Below are positions 1-10,531 of a DNA stretch of 64,000 nt, one piece after another. The DNA lies in assembly GCA_963210315.1 (NCBI GenBank), contig OY723238.1, positions 2,232,001-2,296,000 on the forward strand, given 5' to 3'. The notes beneath the pieces were generated by a model. That model made no database searches, was not told the DNA's origin, and worked only from the letters and a program-made list of their open reading frames with translations. This DNA comes from Rhynchopus euleeides (lineage: Eukaryota; Euglenozoa; Diplonemea; Diplonemida; Diplonemidae). A program made the translations under genes and the position numbers. Within the stretch, counting starts at the first letter, position 1, and each line of letters starts with the position of its first letter.

Positions 1-3000
1 GTGTGACGGCAGACACCTCACACTGTGGTTACAGCGAGCACTGGGAGAAGGCCAAGGCCGCCGACGAGGCGGAGATCGATGCCCTGCGCGCCCGGGATGA
101 TAGGGCTAAAGACCCTCAGAAAGCGGACCGTGCGAAGTATCGACAGGTGGCGGAGGACTTCGGGTGGGAGGTGGCGGAACTCCGTTTGAGGGACGTTTTC
201 CCTCCAGATCTTCACCTGACTTCCGGGGTCGGTCGGGTGAAGAGGGAGCTTACTTGTTTGCGTAGGTTCAACCACGAAACTGGGTTGGCGGAGGACGGTG
301 AGGACTGCGCCCTCACGGGGGAGAGCGGGTGGGCTGTGGCGAACTGGGTCGTGCAGCACTGTTGGTTCTTCCCCACCAAAGTGCTGGCGAAAATGAAGGC
401 ACTGGACCCACGCAGGGTTCCGCCGGGCGTGGCACTGCAGCTGGGGGAGCGTACGGAGCCGGAGTGGCCCCGCATCACGTGGGAGCAGATGCAGCTGTGC
501 CAACACCAGGGTCCGCTGAGGGAGTCGAATGGCTTCCGGGGAGTCCGGCTTTCGTGGAAGGGGGATTTCTGCATCTCCGCCGTGATCCTCGCTGTCGAGA
601 CGGAAGTGAGGGCGTTCCCGCCGCATACCCCGCCCGGCTCCCTCAAATGCACCGACCAGGGACAGTGGCACACCGTGCGTGTCAAGCTGTATCCGCCTGG
701 ACCAGGGGACAGGAGCGATGTCGCGCGTGTGCCCGAGGGAGCCTGGGATTCCGAGGTCGCGGCGATGTTATTTGCCCCCCCCGACGACACCGCCTCGGGG
801 CGGAACAGAGGCTTGTGGCGAGTGGCTCTGCGGGTGGAGCGTGAGTCGGACAGGTGTGTGGTGAAGTGCACCGACCACCCTGAGGAGTCGCACGAATCCC
901 TAGAGGCTGCGGTGCAGCATTTTCTGGCGCAGGGGGAATTCGAGCTGTATGCCGTCCGTAGCGCCGAACGTGCGATGGCCAGCGTTCCGTGTATGCGGAG
1001 CCTGCGGGTGAGCCGGATGGTGAAGGCGAGGAAGAGCCTGACGGAGGAGGAGATGAAGCTCCCAGCGCAGCTGTGGAGGGCACGCTGCCTGGCGTACGTG
1101 GAGGGGAAGATGGCGGAGGAGTTTGGCCGCATCCGGGAAGCTGCAAATCGCCTGATCTACCGAGAGGTTCCCAAGTCGCTGTTTTCAGCGGCGCCGGGTA
1201 CGGTAGAAAGACAGAACCTGCTGAGCGTCGACTGGCTGCGGAAACGGCGCCCCCACTCCGTGACCTACCTCGGGGATATGCTCTCGGCGGTGGCGGACCT
1301 GGCGGTGAGGTGCCTGGAGGAGGAGGTGCGCGCCACGCTGACGAAGGATGTGCTGGGGAAGCTTAAAATAATCTTCCCCGGTCAGGAGCCTCTGAGGCCC
1401 TTCTCGGAGATGGGTCTGGTGGAGGTGCATCACTTGTGGGAGGAGGTGGTGAACGGGAAGTGGCAGATGGACCGGTGCGTGGCTGAGCTGAGGCAGCAGC
1501 TCAGTGAGGTTGAGCTCAGGTGCGGACGGCGGTCAGCGCAGGCGGATGCGGTCGCGACGCCGGTGTCTGCTGCACCCTCGGTGCCATGCTGCAAGGTGTG
1601 TGGGGAGACCTGCACGAAGAAGGGGACCCCCTTTGTGAGTTTGGCTTCGCATGCCGCTTCGGCGCACGGCCTCACCTGGGAGGAGTACTGTGCGCATCCG
1701 GGTTCCTGCGTGTCGACGGAGGGCAAGCGGAAGCGCAGCAGCAGCACCACCAGGAGCACGCCTGTGCCGGAGGATGACCCTGGCTCATTGGATTCGGTGA
1801 CGGAGCGTGATTCGGCGGCGGAGTATGACTTGGAGAGGGAGCTCGGTGGCAGCGATTTTCCTGGACATTGCGCAGATGACGACGGTGCGCCGCTCCCTCC
1901 AGGGCACCCCTCCCACTCCAGCACCGGCAGCCCGCGGAAGCGCCCGAGGGTGACCCCTGTGACATCGCCTGCCTCTCGCAAACCCGCATCTCCTCCGCAT
2001 ACCCCCTTCCGCATGGTTGCAGCCTGGTGGTCCTTCCCGCGGACGGCTGACGGTCAGGGAGCAAACACATGCTTCATGGCAGCCTGCCTGCAGCTGCTCC
2101 GCCCCTGCATCGACGTCATCAGGTCCGAACCGAAGTGCACCGCCTGCGAGACGACGATGTACCCCCTGCTCTCCTTCCTGAAGAACATGTGCCGTGGGAA
2201 GGGATCGGAACAGAACCTCGATGGCCTCCGACAGCTCTCCCGGGAGTCCGGGAGAGCTGTCTTCGAGGAGATGGAAAGGGATGTGGGCGAGGCCCACAGC
2301 CTCCTGAAGCGGAAGCAGCAGTGCCTTGCGCATTTCCTGGGAGAGTTGCTGCAGATCCTGTCCGCCGAGTGGTGGGAATGGAGACGGTGCGGCCCACAGA
2401 ACCGGCGCCCCGTGTGCACCCTCCCCATCCACTTTACCGACGTGCAGGGTAAATGCGGGACGTGCGGCAACCCCACCAGCGCCAACCAGCACCAGGGGTG
2501 GTACGTGAAGGGGAGCCCTGAGAGGTTCCAGACCCTGCAGGTGCTTGTGGATTCTGCGATGCGATGCGAGACGAGCACCGCATTCACATGTGCGGACAAG
2601 AGCTGCCTGGGGAGATGCAGCACCACGACGACCACGATGTTTGTCGGGGGAACGCTGCTGCTGTGGGTGACGCGGCTGACTGACAAGGGCGGTGGCCACA
2701 CCTTCCTGTCGTCACAATGCGATGTGCCGCTGCAGCTCGAAATCGCCGACATCTTCGGGTCGGTCAGGAGGGCGACCTTCACCCTTGGTGCCTGCGCGGT
2801 GCACTCCGGGGGGGTGAGTGGCGGGCACTACACCTGCTACTCCTACAGTCCTGCGGCGAAGGCCATGTTTCTGCACGACGACGCGTACACGAAGCAGGTG
2901 GACATCGCGGAGTCCCTCGAAGTGATGCGGACACACGGCGTCATGTTCCGGTACGACCGGACACCGGACAGCTGCACCGAGGAGTTCCGCATCTCGTGGG

Positions 3001-4103
3001 TGGGGCTGCTTGATTTGCTGCGGGCTGACGATGAGGAATCCCACCGCAACGTGCAGAGGCTGTTCCCCCCTGAACAGCGCCAGCAGCAGGAGGAGGAGGA
3101 GAGGCGGCAGCGGGAGCTAAAGAGGCAGAAGGAGGAGCAGGAGCGGCTACGCCGCCAGGGCAAGCATGGTGGTAAGGGTAGCAAGGGTGGCAAGGGCGGT
3201 AAGGGTGGCAAGGGCGGTAAGGGTGGCAAGGGTGGCAAGGGCGGCAAGGGCGGGAAGAAAGGTGGGAAGGGTGGCAAGAAGGGTGGTAAGGGTGGTAAGG
3301 GCGGGAAGAAGGGGCAGCAGTCGTCGTGAAGCCGCACAAGAGGCACGAGGGGTTCTATGTGTATTCTGCCAGTCCCTACCCGAGACTGCAGGCATTTTCA
3401 TGCTTGCTGACCCCCATTCCAATGAGTGACTGCGAGTGTGTGTTTCGAACAGCTTCCAGTGTTGTTTATCTCCTCAGGGCCTGTCTTCTCGCAGCCAAGG
3501 GTGCTTTGCTCCTGTTGACCTGTGTTTCGTATTCATCCGATGCAGGAGACCTACTGATGCAGTATCTCATGTTGTGTGAGTCAATCTTGGCCTGCTTTTC
3601 CCTAATCGATTCTGGCAGGATGCGAATGACCGAGCAAGATGATCGGTGATGTGAGTCACCTGCAGCCAGCGGCCCCTGCCCCCCAACCTGCCCCAATCCC
3701 CCACCCGAAGCCGTGATCATCTGAACTCCGCATTGCCAGCCACCCCACCCCAGTGGCCACACACACAGACCAATGTGACCCCCAGCATACAGAGAGCAGG
3801 TTCCATGGAGGTCCTTCTGACAGGGAAGCCGTGACAAGGCCCCATTCGGGCGTGAATTCCATGTGGTGGGCCCTCCTCGCATCCGCTCGTCATGTGGGTG
3901 TGATTCCGGAGTCGTGTGTTCGGTTGCATTCCTGTCGACCACCTCGGCGGCCCACATTTTCGGGTGAAAACCCCGATTTTGGCAGAGTCGGAGGTGTTCC
4001 GGGGGTGGTGGGGCCCCAAAACGGGAGAAAAATGCACCAATATTTTTGCCCAGAAAAAAGTTTGTGAGAAACGGCTGGAAAAATCACAGCTTGCCACCCT
4101 CTA
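1..4103 (+). mobile_element. Giant DNA transposon copy A, right-hand part
   Basis: This segment is colinear and nearly identical with 31244-35337, the right part of the complete copy at 20668-35337. It ends with CTTGCCACCCTCTA at 4090-4103, the same terminal repeat as copy B. Beyond it the two copies diverge at once (host USP gene here, W4 gene there), so the boundary is a true element end and not part of a larger duplication. Differences from copy B that I saw are one base near 1351 (Leu in A, Pro in B) and one extra 9-bp GGK unit in the tail of the protein. The last 774 bp (3330-4103) form the right arm and hold no gene I can support. The left part and left target duplication lie outside the window; the right one would begin GAAAACAGG. 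Confidence 0.9.
3..3329 (+). CDS. Transposase-deubiquitinase fusion protein, C-terminal 1108 residues (copy A)
   Basis: The frame is open from the window edge, so this is a partial gene; its upstream two thirds are off the window. It equals residues from about 1668 to the end of the 2772-residue protein of copy B. Visible parts are a region of unknown function, a C2H2-like zinc finger (CKVC...H-x4-H) near the middle, a USP-type deubiquitinase with the Cys box GANTCFMAACLQLL and the His box GGHYTCYSY followed by an HDD triad partner, a short charged coiled coil rich in Glu and Arg, and a Lys-Gly-Gly repeat tail. All USP landmarks of copy B are kept, so this part is intact. The frame starts at a GTG that is only the first codon visible, not a real start. 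Confidence 0.85.
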   Translation: MTADTSHCGYSEHWEKAKAADEAEIDALRARDDRAKDPQKADRAKYRQVAEDFGWEVAELRLRDVFPPDLHLTSGVGRVKRELTCLRRFNHETGLAEDGEDCALTGESGWAVANWVVQHCWFFPTKVLAKMKALDPRRVPPGVALQLGERTEPEWPRITWEQMQLCQHQGPLRESNGFRGVRLSWKGDFCISAVILAVETEVRAFPPHTPPGSLKCTDQGQWHTVRVKLYPPGPGDRSDVARVPEGAWDSEVAAMLFAPPDDTASGRNRGLWRVALRVERESDRCVVKCTDHPEESHESLEAAVQHFLAQGEFELYAVRSAERAMASVPCMRSLRVSRMVKARKSLTEEEMKLPAQLWRARCLAYVEGKMAEEFGRIREAANRLIYREVPKSLFSAAPGTVERQNLLSVDWLRKRRPHSVTYLGDMLSAVADLAVRCLEEEVRATLTKDVLGKLKIIFPGQEPLRPFSEMGLVEVHHLWEEVVNGKWQMDRCVAELRQQLSEVELRCGRRSAQADAVATPVSAAPSVPCCKVCGETCTKKGTPFVSLASHAASAHGLTWEEYCAHPGSCVSTEGKRKRSSSTTRSTPVPEDDPGSLDSVTERDSAAEYDLERELGGSDFPGHCADDDGAPLPPGHPSHSSTGSPRKRPRVTPVTSPASRKPASPPHTPFRMVAAWWSFPRTADGQGANTCFMAACLQLLRPCIDVIRSEPKCTACETTMYPLLSFLKNMCRGKGSEQNLDGLRQLSRESGRAVFEEMERDVGEAHSLLKRKQQCLAHFLGELLQILSAEWWEWRRCGPQNRRPVCTLPIHFTDVQGKCGTCGNPTSANQHQGWYVKGSPERFQTLQVLVDSAMRCETSTAFTCADKSCLGRCSTTTTTMFVGGTLLLWVTRLTDKGGGHTFLSSQCDVPLQLEIADIFGSVRRATFTLGACAVHSGGVSGGHYTCYSYSPAAKAMFLHDDAYTKQVDIAESLEVMRTHGVMFRYDRTPDSCTEEFRISWVGLLDLLRADDEESHRNVQRLFPPEQRQQQEEEERRQRELKRQKEEQERLRRQGKHGGKGSKGGKGGKGGKGGKGGKGGKGGKGGKKGGKGGKKGGKGGKGGKKGQQSS

Positions 4104-4104
4104 G

Positions 4105-6090
4105 AAAACAGGTGTGACTTTGGCCGACAGAATTTGCGAAAGCCTGATGCCTGAAGAAGTGCCTAATTACGAGTGCGAAATGTGTGCCCCAAACAAACAA
4201 CGGGCGACAAAGTCGGTGCAAATCACATCTCTCCCGACACACTTGTTTATACGACTCTGGCGCTTCAAAACACTCAGAGTTGGCAACGGTGTCATGTATG
4301 AGCGCAAGACTCGAGCGATCAACATTGACACGGACTTGCTGATGTCGAGTGGAAATAACGGAGGGAAGCCTTCCTTTACAAGGTACCGCCTCACGGGTGC
4401 AGTCCTGCACAGAGGAAATACCCCGCACGGAGGCCATTACCGTTTTATCAGCTGTGGCACGGATGCCATGGCCTTGTTTGACGACAACACCGTGACTGTG
4501 GCCAACACAGCTGAGGAAATGGATGCCTTCAGGGGTTTCCTTGAGAAGGAGTCGACCATCCTCGTGTATTGTGATAAGGATGCCCCTCAGGAGGAGAAGG
4601 TTAGCATGCCCAACTCGCCAGAAGTATATGTATCTCCCACACAACAACCTGGGCTCACGGGAAACACGGAAGACATAATGCAAAAGCTGCAGGATGCCAC
4701 CGTCCCCAAGAGTGCCATTGTTTTGAATGAACCACAGGAACCACCCCAGCAGCGCGGGGAGGAATACCTGACTTTGGAACGCAGGACTTTGGAAATGGAG
4801 GAAAGTGCAGAGCGGGCGCATGTTGTGGAAGAAGAAGCCCTAGCACGTTTTGCTTTGTGTAGTGAAATCACGGAAGTCCTTGATAGGTATCGGACCGAGG
4901 AGCAAACGAAGACGCTCGTCAGTCTATGCCGGAAGGAACTCCAAGAGGCGATAGAGGTGCGAGAGGCAGAGCAAAAAAGAGCAGCAGAGGATCATGAGAG
5001 GTCAGTCGTGGAGAAGGAGAAAGCTTTGGCAAAGGCAGAGAGTGAGATAAAGAGGGTGAATGAGGAGAAGGAAAAGGTGGCGAACGAGGCACAGGCCAAA
5101 GCGGACCGTTTGAATCAACAACGACAGGAGATGGCCGTGTTAAAGGGACAGCTCCATAAGCAAGACTCTGCGTTGGCTTTTATGAAAGAGCTTGGTGTTG
5201 AAAGAGAGGCGGAGGTAGAAGCGTTGAGGGCACAGGCGACCCACGAAAAAGCGGTCCTCACCCAGGAACTGCAACGTGTGGAGTCCAAGGCCCGCAGCTA
5301 CTCGTCTCAGGGAGAATCCCAACAGCGCTTACTTGAACAGACAGAGAATGCTTTGAAAGGTACACAGCAAGATAAGATGCTTTTGGAATTTCACGTGTCG
5401 GCGAGCATGCAAAATGAGAAGGCACTCCGTGACCAACTGGGGATGCAGGAGCAACATATGCAGATCCAGGAGGGCCTACACGAACAACAGAATCAGGATA
5501 AGGCCATGTTGGTTAAGCAGGTGCAGCACCAGCTGCGCCAAGGCATGACCATGGCGAAAGAAATGGCGCGGCAGAAGGATTTCATCGTGCAACAAAACAA
5601 CTTGGTATTGTCCCTGCAGTCAGCGTTGGAGGTGTCTGAGAACAAGCAGCTGCAAATACAGTCGCAGGACGCCCCAGCACGGGTGCAAGGGACGGACCAA
5701 CCCCGTTTGTTGCAACCGAAGCCTGAGCAAGGGCAATTAGTTGTTCATACGGCCCAGAAGAAGAGGGACCGAGACGAAGTGAGTGGCAGTGACGAAACGA
5801 GTGAAGAGTCGAAGGACCTGTTTGAAAGCCAACCGCAACTTGATACAGTGGCTGCGACTTCTTCAGCCCTTGTAGTCATTCTCCCGGAGGATCGGGTGAC
5901 GCCAAAGCCCAAGGGGCCGCAATCAAAGAGGCAGCGTGCAGAACCTGCCTCGGTAGTGAGCGGCTCTCAGATACAGGCGTCAGCCACGGAACCTGCTGTG
6001 GAACTTCCCTTGTTGTTGGGTGCCCCTCCGGCACAGATATCGCCCTCGGTGCCTGCCTCCCCTGATATTTTTTTAAGCACACTCGTGTGA
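4105..6090 (+). pseudogene. Host ubiquitin-specific protease gene, 3' half, disrupted by two mobile elements
   Basis: The frame runs open from the transposon boundary. It codes the C-terminal half of a USP (peptidase C19) catalytic domain: a CxxC pair (YECEMC), the strand motif LPTHLFIRLWRF, then YRLTGAVLHRG followed by HGGHYRF (catalytic His about 107 residues in) and LFDDNTV. The Cys box must lie upstream of the inserted giant transposon, outside the window. After the USP fold come about 300 residues of coiled coil (roughly 4800-5650) and a low-complexity tail. The final codons and the stop at 6088-6090 belong to the terminal repeat of the retroelement that begins at 6070; host-like coding resumes at 10795. 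Base composition is clearly less GC-rich than the transposon next to it. As it stands the gene is split in at least three pieces and cannot make its original product. Confidence 0.75.
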
Positions 6091-6210
6091 GCGGAAAGCG
6101 CCCCACCACAGCTGCAACCAAACGTGCTCTATACACTAACCCCACCCTTCATCAGGCTCAGGGTGTGATCAGTTCAGGGTTTTGTGTGTAGAAGCGTCAA
6201 CGCAACAAAC
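6070..6210 (+). repeat. Split direct repeat A1 of VIPER-like element 1
   Basis: The stretch is repeated at 10604-10744. It starts with a T run followed by TTAAGCACACTCG and ends with GCGTCAACGCAACAAAC. It also contributes the last codons and stop of the truncated host USP frame. Confidence 0.85.
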
Positions 6211-6366
6211 TATCAAGCAGGCGAGAGAATCAAGAGGGGGGCAAGAGTGACAGAAGCGGACAGAGTACGCCGAGCTGCGTGGTTGTTCTGAAGAGAGAGG
6301 GACAGTAACTACGCCGTGCGTAACTACGGGCTGAGGGAGTACGCCGAGCTGCGCGTATTTTGAGGT

Positions 6367-6567
6367 CAGAGAGGGACAGTAACTACGCCGAGCTGCGTGT
6401 ATCTTACAGAGAGGGGCAGTAACAACGCCGTGCTGCGTGTAACAAACAGAGAGGGACAGTAACTACGCCGAGCTGCGTGTATCTTACAGAGAGGGACAGT
6501 AACAACGCCGTGCTGCGTGTAACAAACAGAGAGGGACAGTAACTACGCCGAGCTGCGTAACAGAGAA
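6367..6567 (+). repeat. 40-bp tandem repeats upstream of the Gag-like gene (element 1)
   Basis: Five units begin at 6367, 6407, 6447, 6487 and 6527, each starting CAGAGAGGG. Two variants alternate (ending in ATCTTA or AACAAA), so the higher-order period is 80 bp. The array runs up to the ATG at 6569. Partial, more diverged units (GTAACTACGCCG) extend back to about 6290. The second retroelement has a different array in the same position. Confidence 0.85.
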
Positions 6568-6568
6568 G

Positions 6569-7639
6569 ATGGCCACTCTGGATTGGGACACCCTGAAGGT
6601 TCCCGACCCCGCCCACCCCGACAACGAGCCAGCAGAGCGTCGCCCCGAGTGCATATTCGAAACCTGCAATACAACGCACACAGCCAGGACCGCATTCAGC
6701 TGCCACGACTGCGGTGGGACCACGGTCAGGACGTGCATGAGAGAGCACATCCCGGCGCACATCGTCCCCGAATGGCTCGAGGGCGCAGGGGACAGGGGCT
6801 GGGTGTGCCCCGAGTGCGCATGGGTCCGGCAGGCGGTCGACGAGGAGACCGCGGCGGACCTGGCAGCAGGGGCGGGCGAGCTAGGCGAGGACGGGGAGTA
6901 CAGCGAGGCGGACAGCCAGAGTGGCACGGGCCTCCAGCACAGGGACGCACACCACCCCGCCGACTCGAACACCGATCTCCGCGTGGCGAACTCGCTGGAG
7001 TACCTGCTGAAGTTGACAGGCCGGCTGGAGAAGGAGCAGAAGGAGCTGAAGAAGACCGTGGAGACGCAGGCGAAGCAGATCGCCACTCTGCAGAAGGCGC
7101 TGCAGCGGACGGAGGCCGAGCTGCCCGCTGACTTCTCCGCCCACATCGTGTCGACCTGGGGATCGTCGATCGCCACTGCCCCCGGACGCAGGTTGGTGAA
7201 AGCTGAGGTATCCCGGGTTTTCCGACAGGCGGAGCTCAGCGATGCCCCGAGTTCACCGGACTGGCAACACCAGCTCATCCAGGCCTTCGACTCTCTGTTT
7301 CAGACAATGGGGCTGATCCGCGACGACGACGATCCGGACCGGTTTATCGAGGCCCTTCACAAGACAATCGTCGCTATGAACTCACACTTTCTCCTGAAGG
7401 GGCGAGCGGGCGCCCGCCTCTACCTGGCAAAGGCGAAGATTATGGACCCAGCGAAGTACGATGCGGTGGCACACGGGCGCCTACTCCGGGAGGGGCGGGC
7501 CACGCAGGACGACACGCAGGAGAGGCGGGCCGCGTTTCAGGAGCGGTTCCTGCAGGAGCGTAACACGCAGGACCGCCCCGCGCCCTACTCGGGAAAGGGC
7601 CACCACAAAGGACGGGGGGGGAAAGGCAAGCGACAGTGA
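6569..7639 (+). CDS. Gag-like protein of VIPER-like element 1
   Basis: A 356-residue frame directly after the tandem repeats. The N-terminal third has a cysteine/histidine cluster of RING or PHD type (CIFETC, CHDC, C-x3-H, then CPEC); this is followed by an acidic stretch, a coiled coil (KEQKELKKTVETQAKQ region), and a basic Gly-Lys-rich tail. The same architecture and a similar Cys/His cluster occur in the frame at 62060-63106. Its place as first gene of a YR retroelement suggests the structural RNA-binding role; I see no classical retroviral zinc knuckle. Confidence 0.75.
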   Translation: MATLDWDTLKVPDPAHPDNEPAERRPECIFETCNTTHTARTAFSCHDCGGTTVRTCMREHIPAHIVPEWLEGAGDRGWVCPECAWVRQAVDEETAADLAAGAGELGEDGEYSEADSQSGTGLQHRDAHHPADSNTDLRVANSLEYLLKLTGRLEKEQKELKKTVETQAKQIATLQKALQRTEAELPADFSAHIVSTWGSSIATAPGRRLVKAEVSRVFRQAELSDAPSSPDWQHQLIQAFDSLFQTMGLIRDDDDPDRFIEALHKTIVAMNSHFLLKGRAGARLYLAKAKIMDPAKYDAVAHGRLLREGRATQDDTQERRAAFQERFLQERNTQDRPAPYSGKGHHKGRGGKGKRQ

Positions 7640-10494
7640 CTTCCCGACACCAGCAGGGGACGCCCGCGGGCCACGACCCTCCCCCCCGCCGCGGTGGTGT
7701 ATGTGAAGGCAGTACCATCTGCCCCCCCGTCAACAAGAGGACGCCCCCGCAAGACCGAGACGAGCGTGACCCCGGAGGAAGCAACCACCATTCGCCAGGA
7801 ACTACAGCACACCCTGTCCCAAGCCCTCGCACCCACATACTGGGGGGCCCTCCGCCGCACATACGACAGATACTCGCAGTTCCGGGAAGGGTGGATGAAA
7901 GCGGAGAGGCGGACACTGCCACACGACGAAGGGGCGGTGCTGTGGGTCACGAAGCAACGGAAGGACGGGCTATCAGTGCAGTCCGCCCTCCAGTACCTCA
8001 ACAACCTTGCAGCAGCACTCAGACGCTTCGCAGCGTTCCCCCTCGACGGAAGACAAATTGTGGCGGACTACAGGCGGGCGCTGAAGCGGGGAGGAGCACT
8101 ACGACCACAGAAGCAAGCAGAACCAGCAACAGCCCACAACATCCGGGAGGCGCTAGCGAAGGAGCCACGTCCCATCGTGAAACTGCTGCTCGGCATCATG
8201 TGGGGGGGTGCGGCAAGGGCTTCGGACGCACTGCGTTTGGATGTGAAGGACGTCACATCGGAAAAGCGCAGCGAGCCGATATACGTGCGCTGGACCCAGT
8301 CGAAGGCGGACCCTTTCCACATGGGTCACATCACAGGAATCTCCCTGCCGAAGGACCTACACCGTATCCTCCGACACCGCCTCCGCAGGGCGCGCAGTGC
8401 AGGAGAGACGAGACTGTTCCCGGCGGACGTCACCTACCGGACCGTGGTAAAAGCCGTCAAGCGGGCACGGAGGGGGCTCACGGCACACTCTCTGCGGAGG
8501 GGGGCACTCACACAGCTTGCGCGGAAGAACGTTCCACTGGAGGAGGTGCGCCTCCTCTCGAGACACGCGACGGTCGACGGTGTGATGCTTTACGTATCAG
8601 CGGCGGAAAACGCACACGCGCGCGAGACAGCACAGGTGTCGGCGAAGATCGAGTGGTGAAGAAAAAACGACAGCAAGGGGGGACTACGCGCACACAGCCA
8701 AAACCCCTGACAGCAACCCACTTCCCGGGGACCACGAGGCTGTTCGCAGCGCGCCGCTACTACGAAGATGCCACATCCGACGAAGCCACGTCCGACCCTC
8801 CACCCAGTGATGAGGAAGCGTGGAGCGAGGTGGATAGCGCAGAGTCGTACGGTCCGGGTGTCGAGGACCTCTACGGGGAGGACTTGGGTGTGTGCACGGG
8901 GGGGAAGGTGATACGGCCAGCCAACGCGAAGACGGAGCTGCCGGAGGAAGAGGACTACATCGCGGAGATCTGCACCTCACGCCTCAATCTCAAGGAACTG
9001 CGACGGTTGGACAGCGAGGGTGAACTGACGGGGGTCCTGGACCTCATCACCAAGCCAGCCGCTTTCGCTGACGCACTGCTTCCCGAGGCCCGCCAAGAAC
9101 TACGTAAAACGGGGAGGAAGGTATCACGCCACATGTTGCACCACCTGGACACCTTGGTTGAGTATGGCGTCCTGACGGAGGCGGATGCACACCCGTACCT
9201 CACGCTGCCAGCGTTCACCGTGTCCAAGAAGTCTGGGGGCCAACGTTTCATCGTCGACGCAAGGCGGCTAAACGCACTGATGACACGCCCACCGGACATG
9301 CGTTTGCAGGACATCACGGAGGTGACACAGCGAGTGGCCGCGGCGAGCTGGGTGGTGATGGCAGATGCACGCAGCTGGTTCTACCAGTTCCCCGTACACA
9401 AGGAGATCCAACGCTACTTCGAAGTGCGCCTAGGCGGGGAGAGAAAGACATTCGTGAAGACCTTCCTGACTGTCATGTGCATGGGGTGGTCACATTCCCC
9501 GGCAATCGCGAACCGCAGCGCACGCGTGCTGCTCCCGCCAGAGCACGGAATAGTCTGGATTGACAACTTCATCGCTGTCGGAGACTCCCTACCAGAGGCA
9601 CAGGCGAGGTACGCCGACTTCATCAGCCGCTGCGAGAAGGTGGGGGCCGCCCTGAACTTCGACGACACACAACACGGCGTGCCGCTGCAGGACTTCACAG
9701 TGTTCGGGATCCACTTCGACCTGACGCGACACCGTTTCCGCATGGACACAGCCTGGGTGCAAAAAGTCCTCGGACGGGAAGAGTACAAGGAAGTCGTCAA
9801 CGGCCACACGACACCACGCAGGGCGTTCAGAGTATTCGGGTCTTTCGTCTGGCAGTCGTATGTGATGCGGACACCGATGTGTTACATGCCAGCCGTGTTG
9901 TCCTTCGTGCGGCGCATCGCGAAGCAGACTCACTCGAACAACGCCCGATGGGACTCCAGGGTCGCAGTACCTCCGTCAGTGCAGGCGGAGACAGTGGCGC
10001 GGACACGACTCATCGAGGACAACGAGTGGTATACGCCGCAGAACCCGCCACCGACCATTGAGCTCTGGACAGACGCGTCATCCACGGCGTGGGCGGCGGT
10101 GCTCGTGTTACCGGGAGGGGAGTCAGTGTCCCAAGGTGCGTTCGAAGGGAGCGACGCGGACACGAACATCTTCCTGAAGGAAGCGTATGCAGTGTGGCAG
10201 GGGGTGCGCATGATGCAGCGTGTGAGGGAGGCAAGCGTGACCTGCCACATAGACAACCTCGGCCTGGTGTTCGCGCTCCGGAAGGGCCACTGCGCCAACT
10301 ACCGAGGCAACCTTCTGCTGCAGGAGATATACACAACAGCGCGCCGCCAGCAGATACGACTGATTCCACACTGGGTTGCGACCCACGACCAACGCGCAGA
10401 CGCGTACACGCGAGGGACGCAGGCCACACACCCCGTGGAGTTGCCACCAGTGTCGATGCCACCCACACTTTTACCAGCGCGCCCGCCTCGTTGA
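7636..10494 (+). CDS. Reverse transcriptase-RNase H of VIPER-like element 1
   Basis: The open frame is 952 codons, but the part before about 8660 overlaps the recombinase gene and is probably not translated as protein; recognisable sequence starts after it. RT motifs are seen in the stretch SKKSGGQRFIVDARRLNAL, the ADARSWFYQFP block and the VWIDNF block. An RNase H domain follows, with TDASSTAWAAVL, a Glu in FLKEAYA, HIDNLGLVFAL and a late Asp in QRADAYTRG. Order and motifs fit the DIRS/VIPER type of RT. The true start is not clear from sequence alone. Confidence 0.8.
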   Translation: MTSRHQQGTPAGHDPPPRRGGVCEGSTICPPVNKRTPPQDRDERDPGGSNHHSPGTTAHPVPSPRTHILGGPPPHIRQILAVPGRVDESGEADTATRRRGGAVGHEATEGRAISAVRPPVPQQPCSSTQTLRSVPPRRKTNCGGLQAGAEAGRSTTTTEASRTSNSPQHPGGASEGATSHRETAARHHVGGCGKGFGRTAFGCEGRHIGKAQRADIRALDPVEGGPFPHGSHHRNLPAEGPTPYPPTPPPQGAQCRRDETVPGGRHLPDRGKSRQAGTEGAHGTLSAEGGTHTACAEERSTGGGAPPLETRDGRRCDALRISGGKRTRARDSTGVGEDRVVKKKRQQGGTTRTQPKPLTATHFPGTTRLFAARRYYEDATSDEATSDPPPSDEEAWSEVDSAESYGPGVEDLYGEDLGVCTGGKVIRPANAKTELPEEEDYIAEICTSRLNLKELRRLDSEGELTGVLDLITKPAAFADALLPEARQELRKTGRKVSRHMLHHLDTLVEYGVLTEADAHPYLTLPAFTVSKKSGGQRFIVDARRLNALMTRPPDMRLQDITEVTQRVAAASWVVMADARSWFYQFPVHKEIQRYFEVRLGGERKTFVKTFLTVMCMGWSHSPAIANRSARVLLPPEHGIVWIDNFIAVGDSLPEAQARYADFISRCEKVGAALNFDDTQHGVPLQDFTVFGIHFDLTRHRFRMDTAWVQKVLGREEYKEVVNGHTTPRRAFRVFGSFVWQSYVMRTPMCYMPAVLSFVRRIAKQTHSNNARWDSRVAVPPSVQAETVARTRLIEDNEWYTPQNPPPTIELWTDASSTAWAAVLVLPGGESVSQGAFEGSDADTNIFLKEAYAVWQGVRMMQRVREASVTCHIDNLGLVFALRKGHCANYRGNLLLQEIYTTARRQQIRLIPHWVATHDQRADAYTRGTQATHPVELPPVSMPPTLLPARPPR
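7694..8659 (+). CDS. Tyrosine recombinase of VIPER-like element 1
   Basis: A 321-residue frame with the tyrosine recombinase signature: an Arg in GGAARASDALRLD, the H-x-x-R box in AHSLRRGALTQL, a late His in LSRHATVDG and a Tyr shortly after (MLYV). In this family the enzyme joins a circular DNA intermediate to the target. The closest visible relative is the frame at 63103-64000. It overlaps the upstream part of the RT frame, which is read in another frame. Confidence 0.85.
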   Translation: MVYVKAVPSAPPSTRGRPRKTETSVTPEEATTIRQELQHTLSQALAPTYWGALRRTYDRYSQFREGWMKAERRTLPHDEGAVLWVTKQRKDGLSVQSALQYLNNLAAALRRFAAFPLDGRQIVADYRRALKRGGALRPQKQAEPATAHNIREALAKEPRPIVKLLLGIMWGGAARASDALRLDVKDVTSEKRSEPIYVRWTQSKADPFHMGHITGISLPKDLHRILRHRLRRARSAGETRLFPADVTYRTVVKAVKRARRGLTAHSLRRGALTQLARKNVPLEEVRLLSRHATVDGVMLYVSAAENAHARETAQVSAKIEW

Positions 10495-10531
10495 GAACGA
10501 GACGGACACGTCCCTCCGGATGAGGGTCCTG

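Noticed and set aside
3326-3649. 107-codon frame after the transposase gene (also at 34560)
   Set aside because: Starts at a GTG overlapping the stop codon, has no ATG start or domain; the identity of both copies reflects recent transposition.
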